From Symsagittifera roscoffensis (Eukaryota > Xenacoelomorpha > Acoela > Convolutidae), in NCBI RefSeq assembly GCF_963678635.1, contig NC_087062.1:95783705-95847704 (forward strand): a stretch of 64,000 nt of DNA, given 5' to 3'. The position numbers and the translations under genes are program-made. This document shows positions 1-11,300 of the stretch, one piece after another (within the stretch, counting starts at the first letter, position 1; every line of letters begins with the position of its first letter). The notes beneath the pieces were generated by a model. That model made no database searches, was not told the DNA's origin, and was given only the letters and a program-made list of their open reading frames with translations.

Positions 1-164
1 TTTCCTTGAAACTATCAAAATTTTCTCGGCGACACCAAGAATTTTTTTTGATTTTTTTTTCAGCATTTATATTACGGCTGGGAGCGCTTTAATTTGATAC
101 CACTTGAACTTTAAATCCCTACGAGCTTTCTTGGAGGTTGTCATACAGTACTGATTTAAATTAT
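1..164. other. AT-rich flank, nothing recognised
   Basis: Short AT-rich sequence with homopolymer runs of A and T. I see no coding potential and no match to the other repeats in the window. Confidence 0.4.
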
Positions 165-870
165 ACGGAAAAAAAAACGAACATTTGGAACTTCAAAGGC
201 TTTCTTCTCAAATTGGGTTGAGATTAGACAAAAAGTGAGGAGAACAAAAGTTGCTTAGAAATTCAACAAAATTAAATGGTTACCTATTTTCTCCGAAATT
301 TGCCACCAAAAATTTACCCCTAAAATTGGTCATTATGGCTTTTTTCATTTAATCAAGAATTACGCTGAAACTACTTTGTTAATTGATGAGAAAATTATAT
401 CGCAATACGCCTCTTACACAGCCCAACAAAGTTTTAGAGGGACAAAACTTTCAAAAAATTGCGTACAACGTTTGATATTTGTTTTTAGCCTTAGATTTTG
501 ACGTGTATATGGTAAAAATGACCTTTTTTGGCTGTCAACTATAAATATATTCTCTTATAAAAAATTTTGAAAACTCAACCCGCCCTAAAACTTTGTTGAG
601 ATGTGTAAGAGGCTTCTTTTGATATAATTGTCTCATCGCATAATTTGGTAGTTTTAGCGTAATTCGTAATTGAATTCCAACAAAACCAAAATGAAATATT
701 TTTGGGGCAAAATTTTGATACGAAATTTCGAAAAAAAGTTGCACAATATTAACTGTGGTGAAATTCTAAGCAACTTTTGTTCTCTTCACTTTTTTTCTAA
801 TCTTAACCCAATTTGAGAAAAACGCACTTGAAAGTTTATTCCGGTTCCTGTGAATGGCATTTTTTTTAAA
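165..870. repeat. Long imperfect inverted repeat (foldback or MITE-like)
   Basis: The two halves are imperfect reverse complements around a centre near 510. Clear arm segments are about 208-275 against 767-830 (the string CTCAAATTGGGTTGAGATTA is matched in reverse by TAATCTTAACCCAATTTGAG) and about 408-455 against 565-611 (CCTCTTACACA against TGTGTAAGAGG). The outer ends fade out. Such structures are typical of foldback or MITE elements. No transposase is present, and a target duplication could not be identified. The short open frame inside the right arm is not a convincing gene. Confidence 0.65.
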
Positions 871-954
871 GCTTATCCAATTTAGAAAAAAAACAGAATC
901 GACTGATAAATTTTTTTGTTCCGCTAAGAAATCACAAAACTAATTCCATTTTTG

Positions 955-2158
955 AAACTAGAAGTCATTCACATTTATTGTGACTTTTTCAATTTTGCTT
1001 TTTGATTGTGGAATTTGCCATCATTTAAATAAGAAAAGGAGAAGAGAACTTGAAAATAAATCATAAGTCGAATCAGGAAAAAGCAAATTTTAACATGGAC
1101 AAATTTTGAGACTTCGCGTAAAAAATGGAAAAACAATTTCCTGAGTGCAATGTCTAATCATTGTTTCAGTTAGTTGATAGCATACAATACGCCTCAGACA
1201 TCTTCTACTTTTCTGAGTTCTTGGAGGAATATGAATGACTTCCTTCTTCCCAATGCGCTATGCTTTTAAGTTTTTCAAGTACCGTAGATTAAAAACCAAT
1301 GACACCGGAGAGATAAGCAAAATGATTCCTACATAATCAGAAGGTCAAAAGTATCATAATATCTGTGCCATTCCCCCGGATTGGCACAGCGGAACCTTCC
1401 ATCGCAGCACGAAAACAACATTAGAGGCTTTAGTCGGCATATATTGATGTAAAGGAGGCTAGAAATTTCTAGTAGAAAATTTTTAGAATTATTCGAATTG
1501 CGACGTTACATTTCTGAGACATTCAGAGACGGCCATGTTTAGCCGGAAAACAGAAAAATAACACAACAAAATAACCGAATTAGCGAGAGACAGACGGTCG
1601 AGAACGCCTTAAAGAACTGAATCTATCATCGCTGGAATACAGCAGGAGAATAGGGACAATGATAGAATTGTATAAAATCTGCTCTGGTTTTTATGATAGG
1701 AATGCCACTGCGGGAATATTCGAGGGGAATGATAGGGACTCTAGAGGGAACGCATGTAAAGTAGTAGTACGTAAATCAAATCTAGAAATGCGAAAAAATT
1801 TCTTCACGATAAGAGCACCTGTCGACTGGAACAATCTGCCACAGGAAACAGTGCAAAGCAAGACCATCGACGAATCCAAGTGGAAACTGGATAAACATTG
1901 GAAAGCAATTGGAATTGACATATACGAATTCGAAAGGAGATGGGAAAGAACATTTGAAATGACCACAAGAGGCACTGCCCAATGATCATAAAAAAATTGA
2001 CTTGACTTGACTTGACTTGAGAAAATTGACAGAAAAAAGCGAAGCCCCTTATCGTGACGATCGCGCACGATAAGACAATTATTTGAAGTCGATAGAAGGA
2101 AAGGAGGCTTCAGTGGGGCAGACTGAAGGAGCAGTACTCTCCCGTGCCATGAAATTAG
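955..2158 (+). repeat. R unit copy 1, left half (interrupted by element A)
   Basis: This segment matches 41816-42909 almost base for base, and 45358-46186 from about position 1331 onward. It contains a CR1-like LINE 3' end (1600-2021) followed by about 140 bp of shared sequence. The match stops exactly where the element A LTR begins (2159). The other half of the same unit resumes at 38487, on the far side of the element. This is direct sequence evidence that A was inserted into a pre-existing repeat unit. Confidence 0.85.
1600..2021 (+). pseudogene. CR1-like LINE 3' end, copy 1 (C-terminus of reverse transcriptase ORF plus tail)
   Basis: Codons upstream of 1659 through 1985 encode the recognisable end of a non-LTR retrotransposon ORF2: an LKELNL-SSLEYSRR-IGTMIELYK stretch, then RGNACKVVVRKSNLEMRKNFF, VDWNNLP and a final LDKHWK. 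The coding end is a TGA at 1983. It is followed by a short pentamer run of TTGAC units (1998-2020), the kind of short repeat that marks LINE 3' ends. The 5' part of the element is missing, as expected for a 5'-truncated insertion. Among the three copies in the window this one is the least damaged. Placement in the CR1/L2/Jockey-like group rests on these motifs only. Confidence 0.75.
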
Positions 2159-3058
2159 TGTGCCAGTCGGTCATATTTGGAAGTTTGACCTTGAGAAATA
2201 CGAACAACGTAATTTTGGGGTGAAATGTAATTTTTTCAAAAATTCGAATTGAGACTGTCATGCTCAACTTTCTCGCGACAACTGAAAATCTCAGAAATGC
2301 AAAAAATATCAGAACAACCGAATTACAATCGCGGGAAAGTAGTTGAAAAAAGCAGCGGGAAATTGCTATTCGCAATTTCGAAACATAAAAATCACACGAG
2401 AGTAGAGCTGTCCTATTCTGAAATAGGAAACAGAACGATTGCGAAAGAAGAATACAGTTATTCGAAAAGGACCAGAGTGAACCTTCGGTGGAAAGGTGGA
2501 CAACCGGAGTCTCCCAATGGTCCAAACCAAAACTTCAATTCTCGATTGAAAACTCATTTCCTTTGTTGGATTTTATTAATAGCAAACTTCTTAAGTTATA
2601 TTATTTATGCTGGAGTCTCTAGTTAATTGTGTTACTCCAATTCTCGAGTGTGCTGATATGTGAGTACCCAATTTCGTTTTCTTGTGTGTGTTTTATAATT
2701 GTTATGTTGAGGTAAGGAGAGTTTTAGGTTGATCCCTCTGAAATGGATCAAAGTTCCACTGTCTAATAAAAAGTAACTGCACGGACTGTTCCGACCCTGT
2801 TTTTAACGGCGTTCGCGTATTTTGGGTATTTTGAGAGCTAAGTATGAGAATTTCTTATTTTCTAGAGTGGGAAGATATTTTTGTAGCGGTCTTTAAGTTG
2901 TAACGATGGTTTTAGTCTCATGTCGCAAGTGAACCGAATTGGCTCCGACCGTTCGAGGTAGAAAAACACAACAGATAGTGTCCCTGACTCTTGAGCCAAT
3001 GGTTATAGTCCCTTTTTTTCTTTAACTTCATATGTGATTTAAGTAGGCGACAGTTACA
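2159..3058 (+). repeat. Element A 5' LTR
   Basis: Starts TGTGCCAGTCGG and ends GTTACA, so it has TG...CA ends. It aligns along its whole length with 37588-38486, with many substitutions and small indels (by eye roughly 90-95% identity). Lengths are 900 and 899 bp. The 3' boundary could be off by about 3 bp because both copies continue with TAG. Confidence 0.85.
2765..2770 (+). promoter_or_regulatory. Candidate polyadenylation signal in the LTR
   Basis: AATAAA inside the 5' LTR. The matching place in the 3' LTR (near 38191) has mutated to an A run, so the downstream LTR has lost this exact hexamer. Position-based inference only. Confidence 0.35.
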
Positions 3059-3068
3059 TAGTGTTTTA

Positions 3069-3083
3069 TGGCGCTCCTGGGTG
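3069..3083 (+). promoter_or_regulatory. Candidate tRNA primer binding site
   Basis: TGGCGCTCCTGGGTG begins about 10 nt after the LTR end. TGG is what a primer binding site shows, being complementary to a tRNA CCA end. The same 15-mer follows GTTACATAG at the same spacing in R units at 39015-39029 and 46714-46728, that is, in a related element family. I could not match it to a named tRNA. Confidence 0.5.
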
Positions 3084-3275
3084 TTTTTAGGACATCATGA
3101 CTACGGAGTCGAACCCACTAGACACAGCTTCCGGCTACATGCCCATTCTAGAGTACCGGTGGTACGGTTCGGCGGGAACGTGTAAACCTTCCGGTCGTAT
3201 CGTGATAGCTTTTCCAAGAAAACTCGAGAAAATTTCCTGGTACGCTCTCCGAACAAGGCCTAGCTAACCGAGTAA

Positions 3276-3302
3276 GGGGGAGGGGGGGGGGCAACTAGGG
3301 GG
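3276..3302 (+). other. G-run cluster, quadruplex candidate
   Basis: Runs of 5, about 10 and 5 G separated by one and six bases, on the strand that would be the element's RNA. The long central run can supply two G-tracts, so a four-tract quadruplex is possible. Confidence 0.45.
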
Positions 3303-4028
3303 ACTAAAAAACGAGCAAAAAGACAAAAAGCGAAACAAAAACTGGAAAAGAATAGAAAAAGGAACAAAAACCATAAAACAAAAAAATGACAGTGACTTTG
3401 ACACCAGATTAGTTGGATCAAACCTTTATATTAATTAAATAGTATACCCACACTGTTTTCATAAGACCGGTCGTTTCGATCATTCTAGCAATCTAAACCA
3501 GTGACTTCAATAGGGTGCCCAAGTGGGGGGCGTTGTTAAGGGTTTTCAGATAGCTTACAACCTAGCCGGACCTCTAGGAGACTTGACTGGAAACGGTGAC
3601 CAGCCAAGTAGGAAAGTGATTCACAAGAAAGGAACCCGATAAGTGCTGGACACGACAAGGGGACATCCAGCACCGACGGGACCGAACAGAGAAGGCACAG
3701 AGGGGTGTTTTGTTTGGTCAATCGACGAACCACTGGGAGACTGGACTGGAACAGGTGACCAGCCAAGTGGGAAAGTGGTGCTGGAGAGAGGTGCTGGACG
3801 AGCCAAGGAGACAATCAGCACGGAATTAGAACAACCAGAGGGAACAACCAGAGGTGTTCAGGTTGGTCAATCGGGTATCGTTAGAATCCACATTACAATA
3901 TAGGAGATAAGTGTAAAATTGGATAAGCGGAACCCCACTGTTTTGAGGAACGTTTTTATTTGAGCAGAGCTTGGAAACAGGTTCTACGGTTTAGCACCCA
4001 GCGCTTAAGGTAATTTTCGGCTTAAGAA

Positions 4029-4105
4029 GGGGGCTAAACAGGGGGGAGGTTAGAAGGGGGGCTGGTTAAGTTAGAGGTTGACGGTTGCAAATTCTAAAAA
4101 GGGGG
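4029..4105 (+). other. G-run cluster, quadruplex candidate
   Basis: Four runs of 5-6 G at 4029, 4041, 4056 and 4101; the last gap is long (about 39 nt). Further G runs at 4231-4240 and near 4297 lie in the same leader. Sense-strand bias makes an RNA-level structure conceivable. Confidence 0.45.
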
Positions 4106-4566
4106 ACACGTTATAGTAATTAATCAATCGATATTGTCGATTTAGTTACATTATAATCTTACACGCGTGACTCATAGAGACAGGATATCCAAATTTAAGA
4201 TCAAATTAAGGTAGGTACCCTGGTCGGATCGGGTGGGGGGAACGGAGATAGACAGTTTTTGAAACCCGGAAGGACAATACCCCATAAGAACAATAAGAGG
4301 GGGGAGGAAAACGCGTGACAATCAGGTACCAGACATTTTTTCTACGAAAGGACGACATTGGTCATCTCTGATTTTCGGTGGGTTCATCTTCCTGTTTTTT
4401 TTATAATTTTTTCTCGTTTGTGTTTTTACGTTTTCGGTACTAATTTTCTCGGTTTTGAATGAACAGGTGATCACAACCCACCGGCGAACAAATTGAGTTT
4501 CAACTTGCATCAGATTAATAAAGGAAAAATTACAGGGGGTTAGCATCTGAAACTTTTGGCAAGTAA

Positions 4567-4687
4567 GGTTGGGTTTTGGGGAATTTTTTATACTAGAACT
4601 CAAGTGGTGGTACCAGGGATAGTTGTTCAAGAGTCCCAACAACGAAGAAGAAGAAATCAGTTTGTCCCAATACTAAGGAAGAAGGGG
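4567..4687 (+). repeat. Minisatellite spacer, first of six full copies
   Basis: A ~121-bp non-satellite block starts GGTTGGGTTTTGGGGAATTT and runs to AAGGAAGAAGGGG. Other full copies begin at 7673, 8326, 11433, 12086 and 16947. Shortened copies, from GAAGAAATCAGTTTGTCCC onward, lie near 5713, 9472, 13209 and 14086. The first copy is the junction between unique leader and array, so spacer and satellite have been copied together. Confidence 0.85.
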
Positions 4688-7600
4688 TCTTGGGACAGTG
4701 TCTATGTCCCAACACTGAAGTGACGAAGTCTGGGGACAGTACGAAGAAGTCTTGGGACGGTACCAAGAAGTCTGGGACAATTCCGAACAGTCTTGAGACA
4801 GTACCAGGAAGTCTTGGGACAGAGTGGAAAAGTCTTGGGACAGAACAAGGAAGTCTTGGGAGAGAGCAGAAAAGTCTTGCGACACTACCGAAAAGTCTTG
4901 GGACAGAGAGGAAAAGTCTTGGGACAGCACCGGAAAGTCTTGGGACAGAGCAGAAAAGTATTGGGACACTACCGAAAAGTCCTGGGACAGTACCAAGAGG
5001 TCTTGGGACAAAGTGGAAAAGTCTTGGGACAGCATCAGGAAGTCATGGGACACAGCGGAAAAGCCTTGGGACAGTACCAGGAAGTCTTGGGACAGAGCAG
5101 AAAAGTCTTGGGACAGTACCAGGAAGTCTTGGGACAGAGTGGAAAAGTCTTGGGACAGTACCAGGAAGTCTTGGGACAGAGTGGAAAAGTCTTGGGACAG
5201 CATCAGGAAGTCTTGGGACACAGCGGAAAAGCCTTGGGACAGAACAAGGAAGTCTTGGGAGAGAGCAGAAAAGTCTTGCGACACTACCGAAAAGTCTTGG
5301 GACAGAGAGGAAAAGTCTTGGGACAGCACCGGAAAGTCTTGGGACAGAGCAGAAAAGTATTGGGACACTACCGAAAAGTCCTGGGACAGTACCAAGAGGT
5401 CTTGGGACAAAGTGGAAAAGTCTTGGGACAGCATCAGGAAGTCTTGGGACACAGCGGAAAAGCCTTGGGACAGTACCAGGAAGTCTTGGGACAGAGCAGA
5501 AAAGTCTTGGGACAGTACCAGGGAGTCTTGGGACAGAGTGGAAAAGTCTTGGGACAGTACCAGGAAGTCTTGGGACAGAGTGGAAAAGTCTTGGGACAGC
5601 ATCAGGAAGTCTTGGGACACAGCGGAAAAGCCTTGGGACAGTACCAGGAAGTCTGGGGACAGAGCAGAAAAGTCTTGGGACAGTACCAGGAAGTCTTGGG
5701 ACAGAGTGGAAAAGAAGAAATCAGTTTGTCCCAATACTAAGGAAGAAGGGGTCTTGGGACAGTGTCTGTGTCCCAACACTGAAGTGACGAAGTCTGGGGA
5801 CAGTACGAAGAAGTCTTGGGACGGTACCAAGAAGTCTGGGACAATTCCGAACAGTCTTGGGACAGTACCAGGAAGTCTTGGGACAGAGTGCAAAAGTCTT
5901 GGGACAGAACAAGGAAGTCTTGGGAGAGAGCAGAAAAGTCTTGCGACACTAATGAAAAGTCTTGGGACAGAGAGGAAAAGTCTTGGGACAGAGCAGAAAA
6001 GTATTGAGACACTACCGAAAAGTCCTGGGACAGTACCAAGAGGTCTTGGGACAAAGTGGAAAAGTCTTGGGACAGCATCAGGAAGTCTTGGGACACAGCG
6101 GAAAAGCCTTGGGACAGTACCAGGAAGTCTTGGGACAGAGCCGAAAAGTCTTGGGACAGTACCAGGAAGTCTTGGGACAGAGTGGAAAAGTCTTGGGACA
6201 GTACCAGGAAGTCTTGGGACAGAGTGGAAAAGTCTTGGGACAGCATCAGGAAGTCTTGGGACACAGCGGAAAAGCCTTGGGACAGTACCAGGAAGTCTGG
6301 GGACAGAGCAGAAAAGTCTTGGGACAGTACCAGGAAGTCTTGGGACAGAGTGGAAAAGTCTTGGGACAGTACCAGGAAGTCTTGGGACAGAGTGGAAAAG
6401 TCTTGGGACAGCACCAAGAAGTCTTAGGACAGGGCGAAAAAGTCTTGGGACAGTACCAGGAAGTCTTGGGACAGAGCACAAAGGTCTTGGTACACTACTG
6501 AAAAGTCTTGGGACAGAGCGGAAAATTCTTGGGACAGTACCAGGAAGTCTTGGGACAGAGTGTAAAAGTCTTGGGACAGCACCAGGAAGTCTTGGGACAG
6601 TACAGAAAAGTCTTGGGACAGTGCCGAAAAAGTCTTGGGACAGTACAGAAAAATCTTGTGACAGTACCAGGAAGTCTTGGGACAGAGTGGAAAAGTCTTG
6701 GGACAGCATCAGGAAGTCTTGGGACACAGCGGAAAAGCCTTGGGACAGTACCAGGAAGTCTGGGGACAGAGCAGAAAAGTCTTGGGACAGTACCAGGAAG
6801 TCTTGGGACAGAGTGGAAAAGTCTTGGGACAGTACCAGGAAGTCTTGAGACAGAGTGGAAAAGTCTTGGGACAGCATCAGGAAGTCTTAGGACAGGGCGA
6901 AAAAATCTTGGGACAGTACCAGGAAGTCTTGGGACAGAGCACAAAGGTCTTCGTACACTACTGAAAAGTCTTGGGACAGAGCGGAAAATTCTTGGGACAG
7001 TACCAGGAAGTCTTGGGACAGAGTGTAAAAGTCTTGGGACAGCACCAAGAAGTCTTGGGACAGTACAGAAAAGTCTTGGGACAGTGCCGAAAAAGTCTTG
7101 GGACAGTACAGAAAAATCTTGTGACAGTGCCGAAAAGTCTTGGGACAGTACTAAAAGGTCTTGGGACAGTACCAAGAAGTCTTGGGACAGCACAGACAAG
7201 TCTTGAGACAGTACAGAAAATTCTTGGGGCACTACCGCAAAGTCTTGAGACAGAGCGGAAAAATCTTGGGACAGTACCAAGAAGTCTTGGGACAGAGTGG
7301 AAAAGTCTTGGGACAGCACCAAGAAGTCTTGGGACAGTACAGAAAAGTCTTGAGACAGTGCCGAAAAGTCTTGGGACAGTACCAAAAGGTCTTGGGACAG
7401 TACCAAGAAGTCTTGGGACAGCACAGACAAGTCTTGAGACAGTACAGAAAAGTCTTGGGGCACTACCGCAAAGTCTTGAGACAGAGTGGAAAAGTCTTGG
7501 GACAGTACCAGGAAGTCTTGGGACAGAGTGGAAAAATCTTGGGACAGCATCAGGAAGTCTTAGGACAGGGCGAAAAAGTCTTGGGACAGTACCAGGAAGT

Positions 7601-8044
7601 CTTGTGACAGAGCACAAATGTCTTCGTACACTACTGAAAAGTCTTGGGACAGAGCGGAAAATTCTTGGGACAGGTTGGGTTTTGGGGAATTTTTTATACT
7701 AGAACTCAAGTGGTGGTACCAGGGATAGTTGTTCAAGAGTCCCAACAACGAAGAAGAAGAAATCAGTTTGTCCCAATACTAAGGAAGAAGGGGTCTTGGG
7801 ACAGTACCAAGTCTTGGGACAGTACCAGGAAGTCTTGGGACAGAGAGGAAAAGTCTTGGGACAGCACCGGAAAGTCTTGGGACAGAGCAGAAAAGTATTG
7901 AGACACTACCGAAAAGTCCTGGGACAGTACCAAGAGGTCTTGGGACAAAGTGGAAAAGTCTTGGGACAGTACCAGGAAGTCTTGGGACAGAGTGGAAAAG
8001 TCTTGGGACAGAACAAGGAAGTCTTGGGAGAGAGCAGAAAAGTC

Positions 8045-8162
8045 TTCCTGGTACTGTCCCAAGGCTTTTCCGCTGTGTCCCAAGACTTCCTGATGCTGTC
8101 CCAAGACTTTTCCACTTTGTCCCAAGACCTCTTGGTACTGTCCCAAGTCTTGGGACAGTACC
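8045..8162. repeat. Inverted block within the minisatellite, copy 1
   Basis: About 100 bp of units run in the opposite orientation (CCTGGTACTGTCCCAAG and so on). At the right edge this makes a near-perfect hairpin: GGTACTGTCCCAAG at 8134-8147, one base, then its exact reverse complement at 8149-8162. Confidence 0.85.
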
Positions 8163-8325
8163 AGGAAGTCTTGGGACAGAGTGGAAAAATCTTGGGACAG
8201 CATCAGGAAGTCTTAGGACAGGGCGAAAAAGTCTTGGGACAGTACCAGGAAGTCTTGTGACAGAGCACAAAGGTCTTCGTACACTACTGAAAAGTCTTGG
8301 GACAGAGCGGAAAATTCTTGGGACA

Positions 8326-11300
8326 GGTTGGGTTTTGGGGAATTTTTTATACTAGAACTCAAGTGGTGGTACCAGGGATAGTTGTTCAAGAGTCCCAACA
8401 ACGAAGAAGAAGAAATCAGTTTGTCCCAATACTAAGGAAGAAGGGGTCTTGGGACAGTGTCTATGTCCCAACACTGAAGTGACGAAGTCTGGGGACAGTA
8501 CGAAGAAGTCTTGGGACGGTACCAAGAAGTCTGGGACAATTCCGAACAGTCTTGAGACAGTACCAGGAAGTCTTGGGACAGAGTGGAAAAGTCTTGGGAC
8601 AGAACAAGGAAGTCTTGGGAGAGAGCAGAAAAGTCTTGCGACACTACCGAAAAGTCTTGGGACAGAGAGGAAAAGTCTTGGGACAGCACCGGAAAGTCTT
8701 GGGACAGAGCAGAAAAGTATTGGGACACTACCGAAAAGTCCTGGGACAGTACCAAGAGGTCTTGGGACAAAGTGGAAAAGTCTTGGGACAGCATCAGGAA
8801 GTCATGGGACACAGCGGAAAAGCCTTGGGACAGTACCAGGAAGTCTTGGGACAGAGCAGAAAAGTCTTGGGACAGTACCAGGAAGTCTTGGGACAGAGTG
8901 GAAAAGTCTTGGGACAGTACCAGGAAGTCTTGGGACAGAGTGGAAAAGTCTTGGGACAGCATCAGGAAGTCTTGGGACACAGCGGAAAAGCCTTGGGACA
9001 GAACAAGGAAGTCTTGGGAGAGAGCAGAAAAGTCTTGCGACACTACCGAAAAGTCTTGGGACAGAGAGGAAAAGTCTTGGGACAGCACCGGAAAGTCTTG
9101 GGACAGAGCAGAAAAGTATTGGGACACTACCGAAAAGTCCTGGGACAGTACCAAGAGGTCTTGGGACAAAGTGGAAAAGTCTTGGGACAGCATCAGGAAG
9201 TCTTGGGACACAGCGGAAAAGCCTTGGGACAGTACCAGGAAGTCTTGGGACAGAGCAGAAAAGTCTTGGGACAGTACCAGGAAGTCTTGGGACAGAGTGG
9301 AAAAGTCTTGGGACAGTACCAGGAAGTCTTGGGACAGAGTGGAAAAGTCTTGGGACAGCATCAGGAAGTCTTGGGACACAGCGGAAAAGCCTTGGGACAG
9401 TACCAGGAAGTCTGGGGACAGAGCAGAAAAGTCTTGGGACAGTACCAGGAAGTCTTGGGACAGAGTGGAAAAGAAGAAATCAGTTTGTCCCAATACTAAG
9501 GAAGAAGGGGTCTTGGGACAGTGTCTGTGTCCCAACACTGAAGTGACGAAGTCTGGGGACAGTACGAAGAAGTCTTGGGACGGTACCAAGAAGTCTGGGA
9601 CAATTCCGAACAGTCTTGGGACAGTACCAGGAAGTCTTGGGACAGAGTGCAAAAGTCTTGGGACAGAACAAGGAAGTCTTGGGAGAGAGCAGAAAAGTCT
9701 TGCGACACTAATGAAAAGTCTTGGGACAGAGAGGAAAAGTCTTGGGACAGAGCAGAAAAGTATTGAGACACTACCGAAAAGTCCTGGGACAGTACCAAGA
9801 GGTCTTGGGACAAAGTGGAAAAGTCTTGGGACAGCATCAGGAAGTCTTGGGACACAGCGGAAAAGCCTTGGGACAGTACCAGGAAGTCTTGGGACAGAGC
9901 CGAAAAGTCTTGGGACAGTACCAGGAAGTCTTGGGACAGAGTGGAAAAGTCTTGGGACAGTACCAGGAAGTCTTGGGACAGAGTGGAAAAGTCTTGGGAC
10001 AGCATCAGGAAGTCTTGGGACACAGCGGAAAAGCCTTGGGACAGTACCAGGAAGTCTGGGGACAGAGCAGAAAAGTCTTGGGACAGTACCAGGAAGTCTT
10101 GGGACAGAGTGGAAAAGTCTTGGGACAGTACCAGGAAGTCTTGGGACAGAGTGGAAAAGTCTTGGGACAGCACCAAGAAGTCTTAGGACAGGGCGAAAAA
10201 GTCTTGGGACAGTACCAGGAAGTCTTGGGACAGAGCACAAAGGTCTTGGTACACTACTGAAAAGTCTTGGGACAGAGCGGAAAATTCTTGGGACAGTACC
10301 AGGAAGTCTTGGGACAGAGTGTAAAAGTCTTGGGACAGCACCAGGAAGTCTTGGGACAGTACAGAAAAGTCTTGGGACAGTGCCGAAAAAGTCTTGGGAC
10401 AGTACAGAAAAATCTTGTGACAGTACCAGGAAGTCTTGGGACAGAGTGGAAAAGTCTTGGGACAGCATCAGGAAGTCTTGGGACACAGCGGAAAAGCCTT
10501 GGGACAGTACCAGGAAGTCTGGGGACAGAGCAGAAAAGTCTTGGGACAGTACCAGGAAGTCTTGGGACAGAGTGGAAAAGTCTTGGGACAGTACCAGGAA
10601 GTCTTGAGACAGAGTGGAAAAGTCTTGGGACAGCATCAGGAAGTCTTAGGACAGGGCGAAAAAATCTTGGGACAGTACCAGGAAGTCTTGGGACAGAGCA
10701 CAAAGGTCTTCGTACACTACTGAAAAGTCTTGGGACAGAGCGGAAAATTCTTGGGACAGTGCCGAAAAAGTCTTGGGACAGAGTGTAAAAGTCTTGGGAC
10801 AGCACCAAGAAGTCTTGGGACAGTACAGAAAAGTCTTGGGACAGTGCCGAAAAAGTCTTGGGACAGTACAGAAAAATCTTGTGACAGTGCCGAAAAGTCT
10901 TGGGACAGTACTAAAAGGTCTTGGGACAGTACCAAGAAGTCTTGGGACAGCACAGACAAGTCTTGAGACAGTACAGAAAATTCTTGGGGCACTACCGCAA
11001 AGTCTTGAGACAGAGCGGAAAAATCTTGGGACAGTACCAAGAAGTCTTGGGACAGAGTGGAAAAGTCTTGGGACAGCACCAAGAAGTCTTGGGACAGTAC
11101 AGAAAAGTCTTGAGACAGTGCCGAAAAGTCTTGGGACAGTACCAAAAGGTCTTGGGACAGTACCAAGAAGTCTTGGGACAGCACAGACAAGTCTTGAGAC
11201 AGTACAGAAAAGTCTTGGGGCACTACCGCAAAGTCTTGAGACAGAGTGGAAAAGTCTTGGGACAGTACCAGGAAGTCTTGGGACAGAGTGGAAAAATCTT

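Larger units (their letters stand above)
3084..4566 (+). other. Element A leader, unique part before the minisatellite
   Basis: Non-coding by appearance. It holds an A-rich stretch (3305-3400) and two related ~75-bp stretches (about 3566-3640 and 3727-3799, both containing GGTGACCAGCCAAGT). Several long runs of G lie on the sense strand. No long or conserved open frame is convincing. Confidence 0.6.
4567..8325. repeat. Higher-order repeat H1 (3759 bp)
   Basis: Runs from one full spacer to the third. It is matched by H2 (8326-12085) with only a handful of differences; for example, a repeat string near 6990 is replaced and one base longer near 10750. Both include the internal inverted block. 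The degree of identity is far above that of the two LTRs. Confidence 0.85.

Noticed and set aside
535-744. Small minus-strand gene in the palindrome
   Set aside because: AT-rich, low-complexity product inside an inverted-repeat arm, with no conserved feature.
1659-1985. Host gene encoding a ~108-residue protein, with similar frames at 42405 and 45681
   Set aside because: The sequence matches the C-terminal end of a CR1-like LINE ORF2, is followed by a short-repeat tail, and is broken in the other two copies.
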